From Solanum dulcamara (lineage: Eukaryota > Streptophyta > Magnoliopsida > Solanales > Solanaceae): a DNA stretch of 64,000 nt. Below are positions 55,379 to 64,000 of this stretch, in pieces. A program made the position numbers and the translations under genes. The notes below the pieces were generated by a model. The model had not been told where the DNA came from. It saw nothing but the letters and a program-made list of their open reading frames with translations, and did no database searches. The stretch's first letter is position 1, and each line of letters opens with the position of its first letter. The stretch lies in NCBI RefSeq assembly GCF_947179165.1, contig NC_077240.1:30304001-30368000 (forward strand), read 5' to 3'.

Positions 55379-58166
55379 ATCACGATCCAAATTCGGGTTA
55401 TGATGGCGCCTACTATAACCCCCGAGTAGGCAAGCCAAACTCGACTAATGCAGAAGTCAAACCTCAATTTAAATAAATAATTAATAACATAAGTATACGG
55501 AAGTAAGACAATTATAACAAAAGAAATCGGACCTAGGTATAGATATGTAAATACGATACAAAATAGACAAAAAAGGCTAGAAAGTCACCAAAATGACGGA
55601 CTGACACTAGACCAAACTTTGGACATGGTGTCACCTAGACAGGAGCTACTAAGTACAAAAGCTGATAGTATTATAAATACAATATAAAACTGATTGTCCA
55701 AAATACCAAATACAAATCAGTACAAAAGAAGAAAAGTAACAAGTCTCTGAACGCCGGGAGCTCACCACAATCCGGATCTAGTACCGCTACGGATGATCAG
55801 GCGTGGCAGGGGGTGACTCGAACTAAGAATTGCATCAAAAAGATGCAGAAGTGTAGTATGAATACTAAAACACGGGATACTCAGTAGGCACCATAGGCAA
55901 ACCGAACTCAGAAAGGATAAATATATATAATAAGCAGCATGATGATATTAATAATAACAGGGGAGAAGCACAAAACTACGATCTCGAAAAAAAAAGTACG
56001 GGAAAATCATACAATAATCAAGTAATCCAATAAATCAGGTAATCACATCAATAATCTAAACTCATAAAATCCGAAAGAATGCATAAATGTAAACTCACAG
56101 TTATGGCTTAATATCCTCCAAAAGCATTATGAAGGGCCTGGAATAACCCTCGAGCTTATCAATAAAAAGGCCGCCCGAAATAATGTCTCGAGCTCATCAA
56201 CATCGAAATAATAATTCAGAATATGTGTCAATGATCCACCCAAAATTCATACTTCGAGCTTATCAAATGAAATAAAGTGTAGCCCAAAATCAATAATAGG
56301 GGCTGCTTGGAATCATACCTTGAGCTCATCAGCCATGGCAAGATACCACCGCATTTCCTTAAATTCCTCATATTTATTCATCATCCAAAAGTCTTAATCT
56401 CATCTTTTATTATTTTTTTAAAGGGTTTTTAAACACCGATGAGGTAAATAAGACAAGTAGCATGTCAAAAAAGTCATAAATCGCTCAAGCCAGGTAAAAT
56501 TCGGCAAAAGACACCATATTACTGACCTAAGACTTTGGTGTATCGAAAGCACAACCTCATGCCCAACATTTCAATATCATAAGCAAACCAGGCATAACCA
56601 TAAGCAAAAATCATAACTTGTGGCCAACCAAAATCAAACAAGTCAAACAAGCAGCATCCTACCTAGACTAAGGCTCTAAAGGCTAAAACCCAAAACTAGA
56701 TACTAACGATGATCATCGACTCCAAAATGCTCAAAAGGGTATCAACAAATAAATCACCAACCTAATCACACGTTACCACCCAAAATATATCAATTCCAAC
56801 CAAGCCAAGTCTAACAAGAGGAAGCCATAACCTATTTCAAGGCCAAAACCGTGTACGAACTGCTAAACCTGAGATTTTCCCTTTCGAGCCGCCTCTGAAA
56901 GATGTTATTATAGCTAACTATTAAACAACACATCAAAATAAATCCAACGATACCCATATTACTATAATTAAAAATGGAACTATATTGGGTCAAGATTCGA
57001 TATTAGGATCCGCGCATGAAATTAAAAATACAACTCCTTCACAAGGTCCCAAATAACTCAAGGAACTTGTGCCCCAAAGATGGACACATTCTGAGAACCG
57101 GAAGAGTGCAAAACAGCCCCACCAATTTTAAGCCCTAGAATAGTAAAAAAATGCAAGAAAAAAATAAATTTAAGCAAAACTTATGAGGCTTTTAGGATGA
57201 GGAAGTTTTCGGAACGCTCCCACAGGAATTTCCAACAAACCTGGACAAGAATGATCGAAAATGGCCAAAAGGAGCTGTCAAAAACCCAAAATTACTAGAA
57301 ACTGGAATTTAATTTAACTAAATTCAGTGAAATTACCCTTCACAATCGCGAGCTAGGCCTCGTGATTATGAGGTCTGACTCAGCTAACCCATTGCGATCA
57401 TAATGGTCAATCACGTGATCGCAATAGCCAGGGTCTCAAACCTTCACGATCGCGGACCCTTGTGTCATGAATGCGAGGACCAAAAGTTCCTGCACCAGCA
57501 GTTCAACTGGTGCTGAACTTTGGAGAATTGAGATTTTTCTTTGATGAGGGTCCGAAATTCATTTGAAACCCTGAAAACATAAAAGAACTATGCTACCCAA
57601 CTGAAAATGGCATTCAAGACTCAATGAAATCGATGGATTTTCCAATAGAGGTCATTTCGTTGAAATGTTCACCAAAGTCAACACTTTCCAAAGAAAGCAT
57701 CTAAAACTTATTCCGGGCACCTCGGGAACCAAAGATTGTTCTAGACTAAAAGCAGCATTTCGGAGCTAACTGCACTGACGGAATTTTCATCCGAGTGTGT
57801 TTACTTAAAATTTTAATCGAAGTCAAACTTGGCCAAAACTTTAAAGTTAAAACGAGAAATCGCACTAACTCAAAATGAAGACTGCAAAAACAAACCAAGC
57901 TTCCTTCTAGACTAAAATGGACTTTTCAAAGCTAATAAAATTGTCGGAATTCTCATATGATGTCCGAATATCTGGATGTTGACTAAAGTCAACTCTTTCA
58001 AGCCTTAAGCCTCAAAAATAACCAAACCACCACAAAACTCAACCGAACACCTTGGGAAACATGTCACACATCCCTAACACCATATAAGAGCTATAAAAAA
58101 GCTATGGAAAGGGGTAAAATGGTAAAAATATGCAAAAGCAAAAAAATGACCTCGGAGGTCATTACA
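55379..58166 (-). repeat. Gypsy III 3' LTR
   Basis: About 2788 bp; minus strand starts TGTAATGACCTCCGAGG (58166 downward) and ends near 55379 (plus strand TATCACGATCC, with the expected TG mutated to TA, then TTCGGGTTATGATGGCGCC). The start and end style is typical of Solanaceae gypsy LTRs. U3 has a palindrome patch at about 57345-57470. The unrelated body sequence shows it is a family different from gypsy I and II. Confidence 0.75.
57345..57470. promoter_or_regulatory. U3 palindrome patch (CGATCGCG / GCGATCACGTGATCGC type)
   Basis: ATTGCGATCA (57391-57400) and TGATCGCAAT (57416-57425) form a perfect 10-base inverted repeat enclosing ATCACGTGAT. CACAATCGCGAG (about 57341) and CACGATCGCGGA (about 57440) are related copies. 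CpG-rich in an AT-rich LTR. Confidence 0.6.
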
Positions 58167-58725
58167 ACATCCACTACTAAAACGACTTTCATCCTCGAAA
58201 GTCAAGGAAGAAAGCTACTTAGTGGCTCAAAATGATGAGGATATTGGGTTTGCTTGTCCTACTCGGTTTCACAAGTAGCCTCCTCGACCGAACGATTCCT
58301 CCACTGGACCTTCACCAATGGAATCTTGTTAGACCTCAACTTCCTAACCTGTCTGTCCAAAATAGCCACAGGCTCCTCCTCAAAGGCTAAGGACTCATCA
58401 AGCTGAATCGAATCCCACTAAAGCACGTGAGACTCATCTGGGATGTACCGTCGTAGCAAGGAAACATGGAGTACATGGTAAATACCAAAAATTATTAGGG
58501 CAAGGCCAACTCATAAGCTACCTCCCCTACCCGTCTCAGGGTCTCAAAAGGATCGATGAACTTGGGGCTAAGCTTACCCCTCCTCCCGAATATCATCATG
58601 CCCTTCATGGACGACACTTGCAGGATTACCTAGTCTCTAACCATAAACTCCAAGGGTCGAACCCTTCGATCAGCATAACTCTGCTACCTACTCTAGGCAT
58701 TATGAAGTCTTTCTTAGATCATATT
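58167..58725 (-). pseudogene. Gypsy III integrase C-terminus and chromodomain remnant
   Basis: Minus-strand fragments: YADRRVRPLEFMV, VSSMKGMMIFGRRGKLSPKFIDPFE, RRVGEVAYELALP, then a chromodomain-like tail LDRQVRKLRSNKIPLVKVQWRNRSVEEAT (about 58250-58360). Several stops are present. Similarity ends at about 58725, so the element is truncated and the rest (gag to integrase core) is absent. Confidence 0.8.
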
Positions 58726-59341
58726 ACTCAAATTTAAAGTAAATATCAAACACCGATTAAAAAATAACAAAACTTAGTATAAAATAATAATATGTGAGGG
58801 AGCTTTTGGATATAAACTTAAAAGCTAATGGTTTGTGTGAGTTTACTGCAACAACCTTTTCTCCCCCATTACATGAAACAAATATAACCTTCCCGAGACC
58901 TTACACCAAGTAAAAGAATAACCTAAATCAAATCTTTGTCAATTAACCTCACATTCTGCTTATTTTGATAGGTGTTGTTATTTAGGTAATTTTTGCAAAA
59001 AGTGTCACCCCTTTATATGTCATAGAGTGAAGATAAAATACCCTTATCGAGAAGCATTTTACGTAGAAAAGTTTTCAACATAAATTCAAATTCAATTAAT
59101 CACAATAGCCAAGTAGGAAATAAAAAGAATGAAGTTCAATACACTCTCTCTTAAAGAACTTTAACCAACGTGCGATCTTAAAAACACTTTTTTTAATATC
59201 ACACGTAGCTTAGTATAGGCCTCAGATTTTGCAAGCAGCACTATTCAGTAATTAATACTCCTCCCTTTCAATTTAACATAGTTTTGAAATTGGGCGTTCA
59301 TGTTCGTTTAAAGAAATTTTCGACTTTTTAAAAAAAAAATA

Positions 59342-59566
59342 CTCTTTCTATTTTAATTTATTTATCTTGTTTTGACTTGGCATGAGGTATAAAAATAGTA
59401 GAGAAACTTCAAAATCTTGTAATTTTAAATTATAGTTATATACAATGTATCAAAATATATGTCATGTGAAGAATTATAATTAAAAAGGTATCAAAAAAGT
59501 AAAAAGATATTTCTTTTCGAAATGGACTAAAAAAAAAATAGAACATCCAAATTGAATAGAAGAGAG
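59342..59566. mobile_element. Stowaway-like MITE
   Basis: 225 bp with TA on both sides (59340-59341 and 59567-59568). Ends CTCTTTCTATTTTAATTTA and, inverted, CTCTCTTCTATTCAATTTG match the Stowaway/Tc1-mariner consensus style (CTCCCTCCGTTTCAATTT). Non-coding. Confidence 0.75.
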
Positions 59567-59623
59567 TATTATTGTTTTTAAAAACGGATTGAAAAAAAGT
59601 ATGTTACGTAAAAGATTATTTAG

Positions 59624-59836
59624 AACTTGTTTGAATTGGCTTATTTTTAAGTGTTTTTAAGCTAAAATAACTTTTAAGCATATTTGGGGTGTTCGAATAG
59701 ATTAAAAAAATATTTATATGCACTTGATTTAAAACTAAAATGACAAAAATAAGTCAAAAGTCATAAATTAAAATTTCTAATTTATGACTTTTGACTTATA
59801 AATCAAAAATAAAAAGTTAATCCGAACAAACTCTTA
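59624..59836. mobile_element. Hairpin MITE
   Basis: Inverted ends (about GTTTGAATTGGCTTATTTTTAAG and, from the right, AGTTTGTTCGGATTAACTT) enclose a perfect stem: 59749-59770 pairs with 59778-59799 (22 bases each, 7-base loop) around AAGTCAAAAGTCATAAATT. Non-coding; superfamily uncertain. Confidence 0.6.
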
Positions 59837-60207
59837 GTAGCACCTTTTAAAGTTGTTTTCTCTGTCTACGCATATGGTGCTCAAGAAAATTAATTCGTGT
59901 CTTGTTTTTCTACCATGAATATCTGTAGATACTATTAAAGTTCAAGTATTTGAGTTTCTATTGAAATTTTAGATTAACTAGTTTGAAAATGTACTCTTTT
60001 GAAATACCAATTTCAAAAGAAACCTCAATTTTTGAAAAATATAAGTATCGTGTTTCTCTTCTATACCTTTCTTAAAAAACTATTACTAATAAAAGAAAGT
60101 TTCTTTTAACGGATGAAACATGCATATGACCCAATATGTTTTTCAACAACGTCTACTGAATTTTTCATATTTTTTTCTATAATAGAGCCCAATCAAAAAG
60201 TGAATAG

Positions 60208-60420
60208 TGTTATAAAACAAATTAATTTAGCAAAAGAACACAGATATAGAAAGATAGAATGGAGAGTATTGTCTATATCAATACAGGAACAAAACCATGG
60301 CTATTTATAGCCAAAACTAAATGAATATAATAATCCTTCAATCACCAAAAGGAAATATGATTGGTATGTGAAAAAGGTGGATGGATTCCTACACGGACAT
60401 CCACCTCTTATTTTATAACA
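60208..60420 (-). repeat. Copia III 3' LTR
   Basis: 213 bp; minus strand TGTTATAAAATAAGAGG to TTTATAACA, an inverted-terminus TGTTATAA/TTATAACA. A TATA-like GGCTATAAATAGCC palindrome is at about 60299-60312. The PPT abuts at 60421. Confidence 0.8.
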
Positions 60421-60427
60421 CTCCCTC
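60421..60427 (-). promoter_or_regulatory. Copia III polypurine tract
   Basis: Minus strand GAGGGAG immediately before the LTR start TGTTATAAAA. Confidence 0.7.
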
Positions 60428-60720
60428 TTGGATGTTAGCGTGTAATGTGCCTCATTAAAAACTTTACAAGAAATAATATACATAGTTATCCTGAACACTC
60501 ATAGATGTTGTGTTTCGTTAAAATCTTATTAGAAAAATCCAGTGGAAAAAAACCTAGTAAAAAAAAGAATACACACATCTGATAATAGGCCTTGAATGCT
60601 GCCTTATTAAAAATCTTACCAGAAAAATTCAGTAGTACAAAACCTTGGTTAAGGAGAAAAGAGTACAGCGCATATTTTATTCCCCCTGATGAAAACTTTA
60701 TTTTATATTTTGGAGACGAC
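60428..60720 (-). other. Copia III 3' untranslated region
   Basis: Non-coding, with repeated TTACCAGAAAAATTCAGT-like and TTATTAGAAAAATCCAGT-like segments (about 60525-60635). Confidence 0.55.
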
Positions 60721-63700
60721 GCATTTCAATCTTATATCTTAGCTTCTCAAAAATTGATGTTAGTAATGCCTTTGTGAATAAATCTGCAAGATTATCACTC
60801 GAACGAACTTGTTGTACATCAATATCACCATTCTTCTAAAGGTCATTGTGAAGAATAATTTGGGTGAAATATGTTTCGTTCTTTGTCTTTTTATAAAGCC
60901 ATCTTTCAATTGAGTTATGCATGCAGCATTGTCTTCGAATATAATTGTGGTACTTTGACATTATTTTCCAGACCGCATCTTTCTTTGATGAATTGTATCA
61001 TTGATCTCAACCACACACATTCTCTACTTGCTTCATGAATTGCTATTATTTCAGCATGATTTGAAGAACTAGCAACAATAGACTGATTTGTAGATCACCA
61101 TGATATAGCAGTTCCTCCGTATGTAAATAGATAGTCTATTTGAAATTGAGTTTTATGCGGGTCTGATAAATAACCTGCATCTGCATAACCAATAAGGTCT
61201 GCAAAGCCTTTTCTAGTATAAAACAAACTCATATCAATGGTACCCTTTATATCGCAAAATATGTTTGATACTGTTTTAATATCTTTGCGTAGAGGATGAA
61301 TTATACCTTGCCAGCAAATTAACAGAAAATGTTATATCAGGCCTGATTGTGTTAGCAAGATACATAAGTGTACCAATAGCACTGAGATATGGTACTACAG
61401 AACAAAGAAATTCTTTCATTCTCTTTTGAAGGTCAAAATGGATCATTATCCACTTCAAGTGATCGAAAAATTATTGGAGTACTTAATGGATGTGTTTTGT
61501 CCATGTAAAATCGTTCTAAGATTTTCTTAGTCTGGGCAGATTGGTGGACAAAGAACCCGTCTGCTAAATGTTCAATTTGCAAACCCAGAAAAAGTTTTAT
61601 CTTTCCAAGATCTTTCATCTCTAATTCTTTCTTTAGATATTCAATCGCCTTTTGGACCTCTTTAGGGGTTTTAATGAGATTTATTTCATCAACATAAATG
61701 GGAGTATAACAAACTCTAATTCTGTTTTCTTAATAAAAACAGATGGACAAATGACATTTATATAACCTTCATTTATCAAGTACTCACTAAGGCGATTATA
61801 CCACATACGCCTTAATTATTTCAGACCATATAATGAACATTGCAATTTGATTGAGTACATCTCCCGAGACTTAGTATATGTTTCAGGCAATTTTAATCCT
61901 TCTAGGATTTTCATGTAAATTTCATTATCAAGTGAACAATAAAGGTAAGTTGTAACTACATTCATTAGATGTATTTCAAAATTTTTATTTACTGCTAAAC
62001 TAATGAGATACCGAAAAGTTATTCCATTCATAAAAAGTGAATATATTTTTTCGTAGTTAAACCTAGGTTTTTAAGAGAATCCTTGTGCAACAAGGCGTGC
62101 CTTTTATCTTACAATTTCTTTTCTCTCATTTCATTTTTGCCCAAAGACCCATTTATAGCCAACTGGTTTTACACCTTTAGGGATTTGGACTGCATGTCCA
62201 AAAACCTCATGTTTAGCAAGTGAGTCTAATTTTAATTAAATTGCCTTGGCCAAAATGCAAAAGCATTATCCATCATAATTTTTGATCGATCTAAATTTAT
62301 CTCATCACTGGTAGAACTTATTGAAAGTTTTTCATTCACTTGCGTCTTGGATTCACTGATTTCTTCAGGAATATCAGGATTACTCAAATCTTGACCTTCT
62401 TCAAGAGATTCTTTTGTAGTATCATCTTTATTATTTCTCACATTTTTCTTTCTAGGATTTTTATCCTTTGAATCCAATGGTCTACCCCACTTCAGGCGTG
62501 TTTGGGATTAAGAAGCTATGATACTAGTAGATGATCCTTTGGGGACATCAATTCGGATAGACACATTCACTAAGGGATATGTAACTTAATTATCCGTTTC
62601 AAATTAGTAAATGCATCTGGCATTTGATATGTTATTTTTTGTAAGTGGATGATCTTCTGGATTTTCTGCTCACATGTGCGGGTACGTGGATCAAAATGAT
62701 ATAGTGATGAAACTTTTCATGCAATTTCTCTTTCTCTTTTGGGTTTTTTTTTCTCTCCCCCTAATTGCGGAAAAGTTATTTCATCAAATCGATAATCTAC
62801 AAATCGAGTAGTAAATAAGTCTTCCGTCAACGATTCAAAATAGTGAATTATGGAGGGTGAGTCAAACCCAACATATATGCCCAATCTTTGTTGAGGGCCA
62901 ATTTTTGTACGTTGTGATGGTGCTACAGGCACGTATACCGCACAACCAAAAATCTATAGATTTGTATTTGGCTCATGACCAAATTTTAATTATGACGGAG
63001 ATTATTTATTATAATTTATCGGTGTGAGACGTACAAGTGTTGTTGCATGTAAGATAGTATGACCCCAAACAGTAATTGGTAATTTTGTTTTCATAAGTAG
63101 AGATCTTACTATCAATTGTAGGCACTTAATAAATGACTCTACAATGCCATTTTGAATATGAATATGAGCAATAGGATGTTCAATTTTTATTCCAATCGAT
63201 AAGCAATAATCATCAAAAACTTGGGATATAAATTCTCCAGCATTATCAAAGCGAATAGCTTTAATTGGATAATCTCGGAATTGCGCCCTTAATCTTATTA
63301 TTTGTGCTAATAACTTCGTAAACGCAGGTTGCGAGATGATAGGAGGCACACATGAGACCATCTTGATGATGTATCTATTAGGACTATAAAATATCTAAAC
63401 AATCCACTAGGTTGATGAATAGGTCCGCATATATCCCCATGTATATGCTTTAAAAAGGCAGGAGATTCGATGCCAACCTTCAGGGTTGATGGTCTGACAA
63501 TTAATTTTCCTTGATAACAAGCAGCACATGAAAATTCATCATTCGTAATAATTTTCAGATTCTTTAACGGATGTACAGTTGAATTTTCAAGAATTCATCT
63601 CATCATTATTGATCCAGGATGATCTATTCGATCATGCCATAACACAAATATATTTAGATCGGTAAACTTCTAATTTACGATCAAATGTGCTTCAATTGCA

Positions 63701-64000
63701 CTAATTTTTGCATAATATAGATCAGACGACAAAGTTGGTAATTTTTCCAAAATATATTTCTGGCCTTAGACACTCTTGGTTATACCAAGGTATTCAATAT
63801 TCGTTTCATTTAGCGTCTCAACATGATATTCATTTCTGCAGATATTTTTAAAACTTAACAAATTTCTTGGGATTTAGAAGAGAACATTGCATCTACTATA
63901 ACAATCTTTGTCCCCTTAGGCAGAAATATAATAACTCTTCCGGAGCCTTCAACCATTTTCGAATTAACAGAAATTGTAGTAACATTTACTTTTCTTCTAA
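60720..64000 (-). pseudogene. Copia III polyprotein remnant (integrase, RT, RNase H)
   Basis: From the right: pre-integrase LWHDRIDHPGSIMM (about 63600-63645), then CAACYQGK. Integrase core at 63002-63361 (IRFDNAGEF; the ENG-type block reads QNGIVES). The region after integrase, 62717-62932, has RLGIYVGFDSPSIIHYFE. A lysine/acid-rich linker at 62232-62477 follows. RT at 61816-62031 (FEIHLMNVVTTYLY, CSLYGLK), with catalytic box YVDE at 61685-61696 (the second Asp is Glu) and MKDLGKIKLFLGLQIEH. RNase H near 60950-61200 (GYADAGYLSDPHK, then SSSNHAEIIAIHEASRE). Many stops and frameshifts; dead copy. Confidence 0.85.

Larger units (their letters stand above)
58726..60207. other. AT-rich intergenic DNA with MITEs
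   Basis: No gene seen. Contains a Stowaway-like element (59342-59566), a possible truncated Stowaway end at about 59259 (TACTCCTCCCTTTCAATTT) and a hairpin MITE (59624-59836). Confidence 0.5.
60208..64000 (-). mobile_element. Ty1/copia element III, 3' portion
   Basis: Minus-strand copia element entering from the right edge: 3' LTR 60208-60420, PPT next to it, then RNase H, RT, integrase and pre-integrase in reverse order up to 64000. Its 5' LTR, gag and protease are outside the window. Confidence 0.85.

Noticed and set aside
1..64000. A new defence, toxin or metabolic gene system
   Set aside because: Every open frame longer than about 130 codons with recognisable motifs belongs to a known transposon class; remaining frames are short and compositionally biased.

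Overview
This window is plant nuclear DNA made almost entirely of transposable elements. The lineage is probably Solanaceae (pepper, tomato, potato or tobacco type). This rests on family resemblance: chromodomain-bearing Ty3/gypsy elements with 2-3 kb LTRs starting like TGTCACG, an Au SINE, Stowaway-like MITEs, a DUF4283-type LINE and a ZMYM1-like hAT transposase. It was not tested by a database search. I see no intact host gene, rRNA, tRNA, CRISPR array or prokaryotic feature.

Layout. (1) 1-5599: 3' end of a decayed + strand Ty3/gypsy element (RNase H, integrase, chromodomain, LTR); its LTR is split by a truncated hAT transposon (about 4344-5567). (2) 5600-7045: minus-strand pseudogene of a transposon-associated protein family, interrupted by that gypsy element. 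(3) 8563-24205: head-to-tail array of three almost identical Ty1/copia units (5222 bp period) sharing LTRs, the third cut off about 20 bp before its 3' LTR. (4) 24206-26470: a second copy of 6298-8562 (constant offset 17,908), followed by a solo LTR (26471-27165) with target-site duplication CATGA. Together these indicate a roughly 17.9 kb tandem duplication with later LTR-LTR collapse. (5) 27171-31050: AT-rich DNA with a GATACATC inverted-repeat patch and an Au SINE bounded by a 17-bp duplication. (6) 31056-36411: almost intact minus-strand Ty1/copia element (TSD ATACG; one in-frame stop; altered RT catalytic box). (7) 36412-38880: AT-rich DNA with a fold-back element and the partner of an old direct repeat. 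(8) 38880-42927 plus 52947-about 55200: one decayed LINE split inside its reverse transcriptase by a full-length minus-strand Ty3/gypsy element (42928-52941, TSD TTTTT). (9) 55379-58725: LTR and 3' coding tail of a third gypsy element. (10) 58726-60207: MITEs. (11) 60208-64000: 3' portion of a third Ty1/copia lineage on the minus strand, running off the window.

How the parts relate: gag makes the particle, protease matures it, reverse transcriptase/RNase H copies the RNA and integrase inserts the cDNA. Only units 1 and 2 of the copia array come close to keeping all of these, and they carry a shared frame break between integrase and RT. The window is best read as a record of nested insertion, tandem amplification, segmental duplication and LTR recombination. 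The most unusual signals are the shared-LTR copia array with its microhomology junction, the independent lesions at the second Asp of the RT catalytic box in three copia lineages, and the arrays of short CpG-containing palindromes in the U3 of all three unrelated-looking gypsy LTRs.
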